The position numbers and the translations under genes were made by a program. A stretch of DNA of 64,000 nucleotides from Sinorhizobium numidicum. Its GTDB lineage: Bacteria; Pseudomonadota; Alphaproteobacteria; Rhizobiales; Rhizobiaceae. The notes beneath the pieces were generated by a model. It was not told where the DNA came from and made no database searches. It saw nothing but the letters and a program-made list of their open reading frames with translations. Positions 43,090 through 53,376 of the stretch are shown here, in pieces (the stretch's first letter is position 1; every line of letters begins with the position of its first letter). The stretch lies in assembly GCF_029892045.1 (NCBI RefSeq), contig NZ_CP120368.1, positions 1,672,001-1,736,000 of the forward strand, given 5' to 3'.

Positions 43090-44994
43090 ATGCGCATGCT
43101 CGAAAAATTCGCATATCTGTCAATGACCGCCGCTGGATTTCTGACAGCGGCTATTGCCGGAAATGCATTGGCCAACGACGAACTGATGGCCCTGGCGGCC
43201 GACGCGAAGAACTGGGCGATGCCCACGGGCGATTACGCCAACACCCGCTATTCGAAACTGAACCAGATCAACAAGGACAATGTTAAGGACCTGCAGGTCA
43301 AGTGGACGTTCTCCACGGGCGTATTGCGCGGCCATGAAGGTGGTCCACTCGTGATTGGCGACGTTATGTACGTGCATACGCCATTCCCGAACATCGTCTA
43401 TGCGCTTGATCTCAAGAACGAAGGCAAGATCCTCTGGAAATACGAACCAAAGCAGGATCCGAACGTCATTGCGATCATGTGCTGTGACACCGTCAACCGC
43501 GGCGTGGCCTATGGTGACGGCAAGATCATCCTGGCCCAGGCTGATACGATGGTCACCGCGCTCGATGCCAAGACCGGCAAGGTCGCTTGGCAAGTCCAAA
43601 ATGGTGAGAAAACCGACGGGGGCATGGCCGAGTCCAGCACGTCCGCGCCCATGGTGGTCAAGGACAAGGTCATCATTGGCATATCCGGTGCCGAGTACGG
43701 TGTCCGCGGTCACCTCACGGCCTACAATCTGAGTGATGGCAAGCGAGCCTGGCGGGCATATTCGACGGGTCCTGATTCAGAAACGCTGATCGACCCGGAG
43801 AAGACAACGCACCTCGGCAAGCCGGTGGGCAAGGACTCGGGGATGAACACCTGGGAAGGCGAGCAATGGAAGACCGGTGGCGGAACGACGTGGGGGTGGT
43901 ACGCCTATGATCCGGAACTGAACCTGATCTACTATGGTACCGGCAACCCTTCGACCTGGAACCCCAACCAGAGACCCGGCGACAACCGTTGGTCTATGAC
44001 GATCTTCGCGCGCGACGCCGAAACGGGTATGGCCAAGTGGGCCTATCAGATGACGCCTCACGACGAATGGGACTATGACGGCGTCAACGAAATGATCCTT
44101 GTCGATGACATGGAGATCAACGGTCAGCCGAGGGACGTGCTCGTGCATTTTGACCGCAACGGCTTCGGCTACACGCTCGACCGTGCAACGGGTGAGCTTC
44201 TTGTTGCCAAGAAGTATGATCCGACGGTCAACTGGGCGACCGAGGTCGTGATGGACCCCAACAGCGAGCAGTATGGGCGTCCGCAGGTCGTAGACAAATA
44301 CTCCACTGAACATAACGGCGAGGACGTCAACACCACCGGTATCTGCCCGGCAGCGCTCGGAACGAAGGACCAGCAACCGGCGACCTATTCGCCGAAGACG
44401 AAACTGTTCTACGTGCCGACCAACCATGTCTGCATGGACTACGAGCCGTACAGAATAAGCTACACGGCCGGCCAGGGCTATGTGGGCGCGACCGTGAACA
44501 TGTATCCCACCCCGAACAGCCACGGCGGCATGGGTAATTTCATTGCCTGGGACGCGGCCAAGGGTGAGATCGTCTGGTCGAAGCCGGAGCGGTTCTCGGT
44601 GTGGTCAGGTGCGCTCGCAACTGATGGCGACGTCATCTTCTACGGCACGCTTGAAGGCTACATCAAGGCGGTGGATACGCAGGGAAACGAACTGTACAAG
44701 TTTAAGACTCCCTCCGGCATCATCGGCAACATCAACACCTTCGAACACGGCGGCAAGCAGTACGTTGCGGTTCTGTCGGGTGTTGGCGGCTGGGCAGGCA
44801 TTGGACTCGCCGGCGGTCTTCTTGGAGTTGAGGGTGCAGCAGCCTGGCAGGAGGCGATGGCCGGTGAGAGAGTTCCGACCGAGGAAAGCGAAGTCGTCGC
44901 CACGGCAGGTTTGGGTGCGGTAGGTGGCTACGCCGCATTGGCCGAATATACCACGCTGGGCGGACAACTGACGGTATTCGGCCTTCCGGATTAA
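43090..44994 (+). CDS. xoxF: Lanthanide-type PQQ-dependent methanol dehydrogenase
   Basis: A 634-residue periplasmic quinoprotein. It has a signal peptide (about 1-26, ending ALAND) and an eight-bladed propeller with repeated tryptophan-docking motifs. The vicinal disulfide is Cys131-Cys132 (MCCDTVNRG). The active-site segment WDYDGVNE provides catalytic Asp328 and the extra Asp330 that marks lanthanide-binding XoxF; calcium enzymes (MxaF) have Ala there. It oxidises methanol to formaldehyde (or formate) using PQQ with a light lanthanide and passes electrons to a c-type cytochrome, encoded next. No pqq biosynthesis genes are in the window. The start has GGGAGG upstream. Full family length. 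Confidence 0.97.
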   Translation: MRMLEKFAYLSMTAAGFLTAAIAGNALANDELMALAADAKNWAMPTGDYANTRYSKLNQINKDNVKDLQVKWTFSTGVLRGHEGGPLVIGDVMYVHTPFPNIVYALDLKNEGKILWKYEPKQDPNVIAIMCCDTVNRGVAYGDGKIILAQADTMVTALDAKTGKVAWQVQNGEKTDGGMAESSTSAPMVVKDKVIIGISGAEYGVRGHLTAYNLSDGKRAWRAYSTGPDSETLIDPEKTTHLGKPVGKDSGMNTWEGEQWKTGGGTTWGWYAYDPELNLIYYGTGNPSTWNPNQRPGDNRWSMTIFARDAETGMAKWAYQMTPHDEWDYDGVNEMILVDDMEINGQPRDVLVHFDRNGFGYTLDRATGELLVAKKYDPTVNWATEVVMDPNSEQYGRPQVVDKYSTEHNGEDVNTTGICPAALGTKDQQPATYSPKTKLFYVPTNHVCMDYEPYRISYTAGQGYVGATVNMYPTPNSHGGMGNFIAWDAAKGEIVWSKPERFSVWSGALATDGDVIFYGTLEGYIKAVDTQGNELYKFKTPSGIIGNINTFEHGGKQYVAVLSGVGGWAGIGLAGGLLGVEGAAAWQEAMAGERVPTEESEVVATAGLGAVGGYAALAEYTTLGGQLTVFGLPD

Positions 44995-45147
44995 TGACGG
45001 GGTGGTCCGCTACCGCCGAAGCGAGAGCCCGAACCAACTTCAGCGGCAACGCTACCGGGCTCTCGACTGCGTCAGATAAGAGAATCTCGAACCCGTCTGC
45101 CAAACTCGGAAAGAGTAGAGCATGGCGGCCGGAGAAAGAGGTTATGA

Positions 45148-45669
45148 ATGTCACCAGGCTTCATCATCTCGGCGCTTGCCACAGTTCTTATTGCCTGTGC
45201 GAGCAGCGGTGCCCGGGCTGAAGACAACAAGGAAAAGGCGGCCAGCGTTAAGGAGGAAGACGGGAAGCATTTCGACGCCGAGGGTAATCCCACCTTCAAG
45301 ATCGAAAACGGCACCGTCGATTGGTACACGTTCAGCGGATATCGCCGCTATCATGCCGATTGCCATGTCTGCCACGGACCTGATGGCGTCGGATCCTCCT
45401 ATGCTCCGGCCCTCACCACATCGATGAAGAACATAGATTACGGGACATTCCTTGCGATCGTAGCCGAAGGACGCAAGAGTACCATCGGCGGCAAGGAAGC
45501 CGTCATGCCGGCGTTCGGCGATAATAAGAATGTCTACTGCTACCTCGATGACCTCTATATTTACCTGCGCGCCCGCGCCGTCGACGCTGCGCCCCGAGGT
45601 CGTCCGCCCAAGAAGGCGGACAAGCCCGAAGCGGCGACGGCCAACGAAGCGTCCTGCATGGGTGGATGA
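45148..45669 (+). CDS. xoxG: Cytochrome c, electron acceptor of XoxF
   Basis: A 173-residue periplasmic c-type cytochrome. A signal peptide occupies about 1-24. The haem motif CHVCH (Cys72, Cys75, His76) and the distal Met120 in AVMPAFG are present. The C-terminal 40 residues are Pro/Lys/Ala-rich with a terminal Cys (ASCMGG). Position directly between xoxF and xoxJ makes it the electron acceptor of the dehydrogenase. ATG 45148 follows an AGAGGTT tract. Downstream xoxJ starts one base after its stop. Confidence 0.9.
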   Translation: MSPGFIISALATVLIACASSGARAEDNKEKAASVKEEDGKHFDAEGNPTFKIENGTVDWYTFSGYRRYHADCHVCHGPDGVGSSYAPALTTSMKNIDYGTFLAIVAEGRKSTIGGKEAVMPAFGDNKNVYCYLDDLYIYLRARAVDAAPRGRPPKKADKPEAATANEASCMGG

Positions 45670-45670
45670 T

Positions 45671-46534
45671 ATGGCACACGGCGTCCAGTGGACTTGCAGG
45701 ACAGCCCTCGTCTCCATGGCCATGGCCGCGCTGATGCCGCTCCAAGTTCATTCGCAGAGCGCCGGGCTCGGTGCTGCTGGCGAACTGGTTGACACGGATA
45801 CGCTCCGGGTCTGCGCCGACCCGTCCAACATGCCCTTCTCCGATAAGAGCGGGGAGGGATTCGAGAACAAGCTCGCCGAGATGGTCGCGGCCGGGACAGG
45901 AAGGAGCTCTGTTGCCTATACGTGGTTTCCCTCGATCCCTGGCTTTGTGCGCAATACACTGGGCGCCAACCGCTGCGACATCATCATGGGTTATGCGCAA
46001 GGCGACGAACTCGTCCAGAATACCAACGCTTATTATCGCTCCTCCTATGTGCTGCTTTACAAGAAGGATGGCGATCTTGCCGGCGTGAAAACGCTGACCG
46101 ATCCGAAGCTCGTCGATAAGAGGATCGGCGTGGTCCATGGAACGTCACCCTCCGCGAACATGGCGGCAGCGAAACTGATGCGCAAAGCGAAGATCTATCC
46201 TCTCGTCGTCGACACGCGCGTAGCGCCGTCGATGGCTGAGGTGATGATCCGGGACATGACGGCGGGCGTAATTGACGCCGCAGTGATCTGGGGGCCGATG
46301 GCCGGTTACTATGCCAGCAAGTCGGCGGTCGAGCTCGCGGTCGTGCCCTTGACCAGAGAGAAGGGCGGTTCGCGCATGACCTATCGGATCACAATGGGTG
46401 TGCGGCCGTCCGACCAGGAGTGGAAACGGACACTTAATACCTTCATCAGGGACAATCAGACGGACATCAACGAGCTCTTGCTCTCGTACGGTGTCCCGCT
46501 TCTCAATGAGCAGGACGAGATGATCACGGAGTGA
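45671..46534 (+). CDS. xoxJ: XoxJ-type periplasmic binding protein
   Basis: A 287-residue periplasmic solute-binding-like protein. A signal peptide (ending VHSQS near 30) is followed by DTLRVCADPSNMPFSDKSGEGFENKLAEMVAA, typical of the MxaJ/XoxJ group of extracellular solute-binding-family-3 proteins. These have no transporter partner and are thought to help the dehydrogenase mature. The ATG at 45671 comes one base after the xoxG stop, with GGTGGATG just upstream. Only three xox genes are present; no mxa genes are seen. Confidence 0.9.
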   Translation: MAHGVQWTCRTALVSMAMAALMPLQVHSQSAGLGAAGELVDTDTLRVCADPSNMPFSDKSGEGFENKLAEMVAAGTGRSSVAYTWFPSIPGFVRNTLGANRCDIIMGYAQGDELVQNTNAYYRSSYVLLYKKDGDLAGVKTLTDPKLVDKRIGVVHGTSPSANMAAAKLMRKAKIYPLVVDTRVAPSMAEVMIRDMTAGVIDAAVIWGPMAGYYASKSAVELAVVPLTREKGGSRMTYRITMGVRPSDQEWKRTLNTFIRDNQTDINELLLSYGVPLLNEQDEMITE

Positions 46535-46638
46535 CGTTCGAGTACGGCAGGTCATCTGTATCCGGTGGCCGCCGCTGTTCGAGTTCTTCCGAATGAACCA
46601 GTCCCGGGTGGAGATGATGTTCAAGGGAGGATGGAGAC

Positions 46639-47766
<1,128 letters not shown>

Positions 47767-47791
47767 GCGTAACCGCCGGGAAACAGAACAA

Positions 47792-47816
47792 GCCGAAGCG
47801 TCGCGACGGCTTCGGC
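47792..47816 (+). terminator. Hairpin between flhA and gfa
   Basis: GCCGAAGC (47792-47799) and GCTTCGGC (47809-47816) form an eight-base-pair stem with a nine-base loop, 26 bases after the flhA stop. No T run follows, so it may be an attenuator or mRNA-processing hairpin rather than a full terminator. Confidence 0.5.
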
Positions 47817-47835
47817 ACAACAGGGAGGATACGCA

Positions 47836-48411
47836 ATGGAAAGTTCAATTCGCATTCATCCGGCTGTTGATAGTGGCGTGAAATCGGGGAGCCCTGACTT
47901 TCAGGGGGGCACGCTTGTTTGTGCCTGCACGGACAGGCCGGTCAAGGTTAGGATCGAGGGACAGATTGCCCACAACCACGCCTGCGGCTGCACCAAGTGC
48001 TGGAAGCCCAGCGGCGCCACATTCTCCATTGTCGCGGTTGTCCCGCATGACAAAGTGACCGTGCTCGAGAACGGCGACAAGCTGCAAGTGGTCGATCCCT
48101 CGGCACTCATCCAGCGGCACGCCTGCAGGGAGTGCGGCGTACATATGTATGGGCCGGTGGAGCGAGAGCATGCCTTCCAGGGACTTGACTTCATTCATCC
48201 CGAGCGCTTCCAGGAGTCCGGCTGGGCTCCACCCGGCTTTGCGGCCTTCGTGTCTTCCATTATTGAATCGGGCGTCGACCCCAGTCGCATGGATGACATC
48301 CGGGCCCGTTTGAGGGAACTCGGGTTGGAGCCCTATGACTGCCTGTCGCCAGCCCTGATGGACTATATCGCCACCTGGGTTGCGAAGAATTCGGGAGCAC
48401 TTCCCAGCTAA
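47836..48411 (+). CDS. gfa: Glutathione-dependent formaldehyde-activating enzyme
   Basis: A 191-residue Gfa protein that promotes formation of S-(hydroxymethyl)glutathione from formaldehyde and glutathione. Two zinc clusters are visible: Cys29/Cys31 with Cys97/Cys100 (CRECG), and Cys50/Cys52/Cys55 (HACGCTKC). The C-terminal half contains the usual [10 protein letters not shown] and [14 protein letters not shown]. Full length, no signal peptide. GGGAGG precedes the ATG. With flhA it forms the formaldehyde detoxification branch; the next enzyme, S-formylglutathione hydrolase, is not in the window. Confidence 0.93.
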   Translation: MESSIRIHPAVDSGVKSGSPDFQGGTLVCACTDRPVKVRIEGQIAHNHACGCTKCWKPSGATFSIVAVVPHDKVTVLENGDKLQVVDPSALIQRHACRECGVHMYGPVEREHAFQGLDFIHPERFQESGWAPPGFAAFVSSIIESGVDPSRMDDIRARLRELGLEPYDCLSPALMDYIATWVAKNSGALPS

Positions 48412-48434
48412 TCATGCAGACGGAGTCGATGCAG

Positions 48435-48468
48435 CCCTGTCGGCGTGCTGGTCAAGCCGCTGACAGGG
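48435..48468 (+). terminator. Hairpin after gfa
   Basis: CCCTGTC (48435-48441) pairs with GACAGGG (48462-48468), followed by TGTTTGTG. It lies 24 bases past the gfa stop and probably ends the flhA-gfa transcript. Confidence 0.55.
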
Positions 48469-48663
48469 TGTTTGTGCCAGGCACTTTGTATGGAAGCACC
48501 GGCTATCTGCGAGCCTGGCCGCATGAAGTGACAATAGAGCTTAATCGCGAGCTGAATTTAAAAGAGAATGAGGCATCTGCATGGAACTCATCGGGTAGAG
48601 CTTGGTTTGCCCCACAAAGTGCAATGGATGCATTGCGTCCCTAAACAGCGAGTGAAGAGCAAA

Positions 48664-49065
48664 ATGTTGATACGTCTCATAGCAGCTACCGCCCTTCCCC
48701 TTCTGCTGGCTGCGCCGGCATTCGCGGACTGCAGGCAAGAACTCGAGAAACTCGGGCAAGCTATCGTTGCCGCGGAAACGGGCGCAAGCGGCAGCGGGTC
48801 CGGAGCGCCAGTTACGGAGCACCAGGAAGAAGTCATGCCCGGCAAACAGAAGAAGGGCGTTGGAACGGAAATAACAGGATCAACCGGTACCCAGACCGAG
48901 GCGATTTCGCCTCATCAGGAGCAGGTAACCGGGACACGGACCGGTGAAAGTGCCGACAAGCCAACCCAGCTCATAGCGGAGGCTCGCAAAATGGCCGATG
49001 CCGGTGATGAGCAGGGCTGCATGAGGAAGCTGGCGGAAATCAAAGACCTGATCGGAGCAAAGTGA
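48664..49065 (+). CDS. Small exported protein, unknown function
   Basis: A 133-residue protein from ATG 48664 with a signal peptide at about 1-22 (LIAATALPLLLAAPAFA). The mature part begins DCRQELEKLGQAIVAAE, has a Ser/Gly/Thr-rich flexible middle (roughly 38-95), and ends with QLIAEARKMADAGDEQGCMRKLAEIKDLIG, a short helix pair with Cys. Cysteines near each end could form a disulfide. A GAAGAG tract precedes the start. Not recognised as a named family. It follows the methanol cluster but is separated by a hairpin. Confidence 0.6.
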   Translation: MLIRLIAATALPLLLAAPAFADCRQELEKLGQAIVAAETGASGSGSGAPVTEHQEEVMPGKQKKGVGTEITGSTGTQTEAISPHQEQVTGTRTGESADKPTQLIAEARKMADAGDEQGCMRKLAEIKDLIGAK

Positions 49066-49108
49066 GGACCTCGTCTAAACAATGACGGGTTGATGGCTTT
49101 CCGACCGT

Positions 49109-49532
49109 GTGGCAGCCAAGTTGAAGGACGCCTCGGCAGCCGGTCGTCAGTTGGATGTGATGCATCTCCTGAGGAAGTTCTCGCCCCTTCTCGACAAAGA
49201 GGAATTGAAGGGCCGGGATGTTGCCAAACAGCTGAACGAGATCGGTAAACTGGTGGCATCCATCACCCAGGCTTTTGCAGAGGGGTCCGGCGCCACAGTG
49301 AGGGACGTGCTGGAGACTGTGCACTCGTCTGGGCTCTACACACTTGATACCCGATACCCGGCCGGCCGCATATGTTGAGCCGGCGCCGGTCGTCGCTGCG
49401 GAAGAATTGGCCGAGGAAGTGAAGGTTGATGTCGGCGAAGAGGATAACGGAGAGGAACTCTCCAAGGAGATCGCGGCCATCGATCGCTTCTTGTCATATC
49501 CTGTGCGCCAGAGTCTCCCTTACGAGATCTGA
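49109..49532 (+). pseudogene. Helical charged protein, two frames, probably frameshifted
   Basis: From GTG 49109 the frame gives a helical segment (RQLDVMHLLRKFSPLLDKEE and DVAKQLNEIGKLVASITQAF) for about 80 residues. After DTRYP it stops, while the next frame continues from about 49350 with PVVAAEELAEEVKVDVGEED and EELSKEIAAIDRFLSYP to a TGA at 49530-49532. The change of frame inside a continuous acidic/helical protein suggests one inserted or missing base. I do not recognise the family. It follows the exported protein by 43 bases on the same strand. Confidence 0.35.
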
Positions 49533-49900
49533 GCGAAGGGTTAGGCCGCATTCTCGCACGATGCGACTGAAGTCACGCCGGTAGGTGAAGAAGTTCTCTA
49601 CCACCTACATCACCTGACCGCATTCGACCGGCTCGGCGAGTTCCTCTGCCATCTCGCGAACCACAGCCGAAGACCCGAGTTCTCCCCCCCCTCGACGCGC
49701 CCGCCGGGGAAAGATCAGAAGGCGGCACCTCTCCAGCCGGTGCAAGAGGACTTGGCTCCCGTTCGGAACGATCGCCGCTGCCCGCAGATTTGAACCGCCG
49801 GGAATCTGGACCGAAGGAGATCATGCGGCCTAACGTTTGACATGAGGGGCGGCCGCAAGTGGGCGAAGCCCCGCTTGTGGACGTCCCCTCGATGGAAGGG
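49533..49900. other. Intergenic region, nothing recognised
   Basis: About 370 bases with several GC-rich open frames on the minus strand but no domain. It includes the 3' flank of the leftward glyoxalase-like gene. Confidence 0.4.
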
Positions 49901-50275
49901 TTAGGCCTCAGGTTCGTGGCAAACCGCTTCGATGTTGTGCCCGTCAGGACCAATGACGAAAGCTGCATAGTAGTTCGCGTGGTAGTGCGGGCGCAGACCA
50001 GGCGCACCATTGTCTTTTCCACCCGCCTCCAGAGCCGCGCGATAGAAAGCTTCGACTTGCTGGCGATTCTCGGCCGTGAACGCCAAGTGAAGATGCGCCG
50101 GCTTCTCCTCGGTTTGGTACAGGCACAGTGAAGCCTTACCCTTTGGGCTAAGCTCGACACCGTACGTCGGCGGCCCCTCCGAGACAACGGCTACGCCGAG
50201 CGGTTCGAGTGCCTTGAGGAAGAACGCTTTGCTCGCTGCATAGTCACTGACTCCGAATTTGACGTGGTCAAACAT
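49901..50275 (-). CDS. Glyoxalase/bleomycin-resistance (VOC) family protein
   Basis: A 124-residue VOC protein with two beta-alpha-beta-beta-beta modules: MFDHVKFGVSDYAASKAFF then VELSPKGKASLCLY, and HLHLAFTAENRQQVEAFY then YYAAFVIGPDGHNIEAV. Metal ligands would be the N-terminal His and the C-terminal Glu. Such proteins are often dioxygenases, isomerases or antibiotic-binding proteins; the substrate is not predictable. The ATG at 50275 follows AGGAG five to six bases upstream, which sets the start. It stands alone. Confidence 0.8.
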   Translation of the reverse strand: MFDHVKFGVSDYAASKAFFLKALEPLGVAVVSEGPPTYGVELSPKGKASLCLYQTEEKPAHLHLAFTAENRQQVEAFYRAALEAGGKDNGAPGLRPHYHANYYAAFVIGPDGHNIEAVCHEPEA

Positions 50276-50656
50276 GAGTTCTCCTGAAGTGTGTGGGCCT
50301 GCGCGAGGCCTAATGTGCTTTGTAGGCATGGGCAAGCGGATGTGCCTAGAACTAGCGGGGCGCCGGGAGCGAAAGTCCGGTCCTCGCCAGCGTGACTGTC
50401 TGCTATGGGTCACGACTTTCCCCTGACCTGCCTAAAGGGAAGGTCCGCAAGGGGTCGAGGGCAGCCGTTCTTCACGAGCCTCTTGCGCGGCTCATCGCTA
50501 GGTTGTTCCCGTTCTGTAAAAAGGTTGCATAATGTATCGTCGGGAACTCCGCTTGATCGACGCGATGAATGCGAGCTTTTCGGATGAGACTCGGAGTGGT
50601 TCTGGATTTTGTCATGCAGGTGCATTACACTGACATCAGTGAAGGGAGACTCGCAT
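50276..50656. other. Intergenic region containing repeat copy B
   Basis: About 380 bases between the VOC gene and the antitoxin. The only structure seen is the dispersed repeat at 50460-50538. The end provides GAAGGGAGACTCGCAT as the ribosome binding region of the antitoxin. Confidence 0.5.
50460..50538. repeat. Dispersed repeat copy B with loxP-like core
   Basis: The segment starting GGCAGCCGTTC and ending GCATAATGTATC matches the 57557-57638 copy in most positions, including AGCCTC, CGGCT-AT-GC and GTTC-CGTTCTGT. The 1845-1881 copy shares only the right-hand half. All three lie in intergenic DNA and read the same way on the plus strand. Confidence 0.55.
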
Positions 50657-50957
50657 ATGGTTTCAAATGCCCTGGTTCAGACTCGGATTGATGCTGACGT
50701 CAAAGAGCGCGCCACGGCGGTTCTAGAAAACATGGGTCTGACGGTCTCGGATGCCGTTCGAATCCTATTAACCCGGACGGCGAACGAAGGCGCCCTGCCG
50801 GTGGAACTTGTCAGCCACAGCGAGGCCTATGACGCCTGGTTCCGCGCCAAGGTGTTGCAGGCGCTTGAGGACACCCGACGTCGATGATGCCGACGCCGAT
50901 GCGCGCTTTCGCGAGCGTCGGGCGGCCTTGCGCAAGGCCGTGGCGGGTGACCGATGA
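50657..50957 (+). pseudogene. RelB/DinJ-type antitoxin gene, C-terminus frameshifted
   Basis: From ATG 50657 the frame reads a RelB/DinJ antitoxin: QTRIDADVKERATAVLENMG, LTVSDAVRILLTRTANEG. It continues to ALEDTRR and then stops at 50885-50887. In the neighbouring frame the expected acidic C-terminus continues as DVDDADADARFRERRAAL to a TGA at 50955-50957, which overlaps the toxin ATG. One extra base near 50875 explains it. The N-terminal DNA-binding half could still be made. The toxin gene after it is also broken. Confidence 0.6.
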
Positions 50958-51242
50958 GGCTTGTCCGGGCGCAATATGCCCTGGACGATCGCGACACCGT
51001 CTTCAGTCACATTGAAAGAGAGAATCCGAAGGCGGCGGTTCACGTCGACGAGGAGATCGTCCGCGCAGCGCGTCGCCTTCGTGACTTCCCGAAAGTGGTC
51101 GGCCTGGCCGAATTGCCGGAACTCGCGAGCTCGTCATCCGGCGCCTTACATTGCTGCCTATGTGGTGATGGCGGATAGGATTCGTATTCTGCGCGTGTTG
51201 CATGGGGCCCAGATGTGGCCCGACGAGCTTGACGACGAGTAG
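50954..51242 (+). pseudogene. ParE/RelE-type toxin gene, two frameshifts
   Basis: From ATG 50954 (overlapping the antitoxin end as ATGA) the frame reads AQYALDDRDTVFSHIERENP and AAVHVDEEIVRAARRL, the N-terminal half of a ParE toxin. The expected TRELVIRR segment is only found in another frame, and PYIAAYVVMADRIRILRVLHG, the C-terminal toxin strand, in a third, ending with a TAG at 51240-51242. Two slips within about 80 bases destroy the toxin. With the antitoxin lesion the whole module is probably inactive. Confidence 0.6.
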
Positions 51243-51276
51243 AATCGGCCGCCGCATTCACTGGGGGACAGCTCTG

Positions 51277-51843
51277 ATGGTAAGTGACGCCGAGGATGAT
51301 GGCACGCGCGACGACGATCTCGTCTGGCGATGGCACGACAATCTTATCTACGGGATACGGTTCGATATTGGCGATCCCGAAAAGCAGGATTGGCGCAGCG
51401 ATCTGGTGCTCGACATCGACTTCATCGTCGAGTGGCTCTGTGAAGGTTCTGAGGAGGCTCGCTTCCGCGTAGCGCCCGCAACGCTGACGTTTCACGACGT
51501 CGCTGATCTGCAGCTTTCCATAGATCACGGCGACAGCGAGGGGCAAACCGTGATGAGTGAGCTGTCTATCGACCGGGTCACTCGGGAGCGTTTGGTGCGA
51601 CCATTTAAGTTTTGGCGGTGGACGATCTGCTTGAACTCGCCTCCGGCCGGCAGGATCGCGTTCTCTGCCAGCGGGTACTCCCAAATGCTGCGGGCCGATC
51701 CCCGGCTAGTAAGCGAGCAACGTCTGCCGCGCGGCGAGCGCTCTTGGGGCCGTAAGCTGCTATCAAGTCCCCGCGATGAGACCTTTGCAATCTTTTGGTC
51801 GACCCATGCCGAAAGATCGTTTCAAAGCTGCCGAATCAGCTGA
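51277..51843 (+). CDS. Conserved hypothetical protein
   Basis: A 188-residue protein. A charged N-terminus is followed by VWRWHDNLIYGIRFDIGDPE and WRSDLVLDIDFIVEWLCEG, then FRVAPATLTFHDVADLQLSID. The second half has FWRWTICLNSPPAGRIAFSASGYSQMLR. The aromatic, beta-rich pattern is seen in uncharacterised proteobacterial proteins, some near toxin or restriction genes. No signal peptide or membrane segment. The ATG at 51277 has GGGGGA ten bases upstream. Function unknown; its place directly after a toxin-antitoxin pair may be chance. Confidence 0.6.
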   Translation: MVSDAEDDGTRDDDLVWRWHDNLIYGIRFDIGDPEKQDWRSDLVLDIDFIVEWLCEGSEEARFRVAPATLTFHDVADLQLSIDHGDSEGQTVMSELSIDRVTRERLVRPFKFWRWTICLNSPPAGRIAFSASGYSQMLRADPRLVSEQRLPRGERSWGRKLLSSPRDETFAIFWSTHAERSFQSCRIS

Positions 51844-52131
51844 ACGTGGCGCGCAATGGCGATAATCTCCTGATGGGAGATGGGCGTGACACGGTGGGGT
51901 AACTCCGCCAGCTACCGCTATTCGAGAGGGCTGATCCGGCTGGGCCAGCTGGATGCAGGCATCGAGCCCTTGCTCACAAGTGGCGAATTTCCGCTTCACA
52001 TCGAGTGTCTCTCCTGACATTCGACCGAAGCGAACGAAACAATGCTTGCTACCGTCATCCATCGTCCGGGCGACGTGCGATAAGAACAGGTCGAAGCCCC
52101 AAGATCGTCAACCCTGTCGCCGGAGGCCGAT

Positions 52132-52566
52132 TCACCCCAGCCAATATCTTGGCCCCGACCCCTTGCGTCCTGCCACATCGGCAGGGTTCGCCAGGCTACA
52201 CCGGTCGATCGACAGGCAGCCGCAACCGATGCACTCGGTAAGCCCGGACCGCAGGCGCTGCAACTCGGCGATGCGCTCGTCGATGCGCTGCGCCCACTCT
52301 TCCGACAACCGCGACCAATCCCGACGCGACGGCACGCGATCGGCCGGCAACTTGGCGAGCTCGGCGCCGATCTCCTCAAGCGTCAGCCCAATGCGCTGCG
52401 CAAAGACGATGAAGGCGATCCGGCGCAGCACCGACCGGTGATAGCGCCTATGTCCCGACCCGGCCCGCTCGGACGCGATCAGCCCGCGCTCCTCGTAGAA
52501 ACGCAGGGCCGATGAGGCGACGCCGCTGCGCCGAGACACGTCGGTGATGGTGAGCATCGGATCCAT
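52132..52566 (-). CDS. soxR: Redox-sensing MerR-family regulator SoxR
   Basis: A 144-residue MerR-family protein with an N-terminal winged helix (ITDVSRRSGVASSALRFYEERGLI), a dimerisation helix, and the [2Fe-2S] cluster motif CIGCGCLSIDRC (Cys112, 115, 117 and 123). SoxR senses redox-cycling agents through the cluster. It is divergent from the SDR/QueA-like operon, and the intergenic region holds a SoxR-type palindrome in a promoter with a long 19-base spacer. That operon is therefore its predicted target. Confidence 0.93.
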   Translation of the reverse strand: MDPMLTITDVSRRSGVASSALRFYEERGLIASERAGSGHRRYHRSVLRRIAFIVFAQRIGLTLEEIGAELAKLPADRVPSRRDWSRLSEEWAQRIDERIAELQRLRSGLTECIGCGCLSIDRCSLANPADVAGRKGSGPRYWLG

Positions 52567-52591
52567 GCATTGACGAAAGCACGATTCCTGC

Positions 52592-52622
52592 TTGACTTCA
52601 AGTTAACTTGAACTTGTAGCAA
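52592..52622 (+). promoter_or_regulatory. SoxR-type promoter and operator
   Basis: TTGACT (52592-52597) and TAGCAA (52617-52622) are separated by 19 bases, the stretched spacer of MerR-family targets. The palindrome TTCAAGTTAACTTGAA (52597-52612) sits in the spacer, close to the CAAGTTAACTTG core of known SoxR boxes. It lies 32 bases before the SDR start and also before soxR. Confidence 0.8.
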
Positions 52623-52653
52623 CGACTCCGTACGGATTGAAGGAGCACCGACA

Positions 52654-53376
52654 ATGCAAACGAATATCGATCTTCAGGGGCTTCGCGTGGCGGTCACGGG
52701 CGGCACGTCCGGCCTCGGACTGGCGCTGGTGCGACAGCTTACCGCAAAAGGTGCGTGCGTCGCCTTCGTCGCCCGAACCGCCACGAATGTCGAACGCATC
52801 GCTGACGAGACGGGCGCGCACGGCATTGTCGCCGACGTCGGCAAGAAGGAGGACATCTACCCGATCGCGTTGCAGGTCACGGCAAGCCTCGGCGGGCTCG
52901 ACGTCCTGATCAACAATGCGTCGAGCCTTGGTCCTGTCCCTCTGGCGCTTCTTGCCGATACCGAGTGCGAGGACCTGGAAGGGGCGCTTGCGGTCAACCT
53001 CCTCGGCGCGTTCCGGCTGACGAAAGCCCTGTTCGGTGCGCTTGCCGCGTCCGCACGCGAGGGCCGTGACGCCTTGGTGATCAACATCTCCAGCGACGCG
53101 GCGGTGAACGCCTATCCCGACTGGGGCGCCTATGGTGCGAGCAAAGCCGCTCTTGCCCATCTGACGGCGATTTGGAACGAGGAGGCGAAAGCCGACGGCA
53201 TAAGGCTCCTCGCGCTCGATCCTGGCGATATGGACACCCCGTTGCACGCGCTGGCGCTCCCGAACGCCGATCCGTCCACCTTGAAGGCCCCCGAGCTGGC
53301 CGCTGCCGAGATCATCGAAAAGATGCTCGATGCATTGCCGGTTCGCGCTCAGCCTACCGCCGGGGCACATGCATGA
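52654..53376 (+). CDS. SDR-family oxidoreductase
   Basis: A 240-residue classical short-chain dehydrogenase. The NAD(P)-binding motif is TGGTSGLG at about 15-22, NNAS near 92, catalytic Ser in VINISS, and YGASKAA with Tyr and Lys. The substrate is unknown; family members reduce quinones or carbonyl compounds, which would fit SoxR control. The ATG has GGAG eight bases upstream. It overlaps the QueA-like gene by four bases (ATGA). Confidence 0.88.
   Translation: MQTNIDLQGLRVAVTGGTSGLGLALVRQLTAKGACVAFVARTATNVERIADETGAHGIVADVGKKEDIYPIALQVTASLGGLDVLINNASSLGPVPLALLADTECEDLEGALAVNLLGAFRLTKALFGALAASAREGRDALVINISSDAAVNAYPDWGAYGASKAALAHLTAIWNEEAKADGIRLLALDPGDMDTPLHALALPNADPSTLKAPELAAAEIIEKMLDALPVRAQPTAGAHA

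Noticed and set aside
43090..44994. Assigning the dehydrogenase as calcium-type MxaF
   Set aside because: The extra Asp330 in WDYDG and the xoxG-xoxJ context without mxaI/mxaG point to the lanthanide type.
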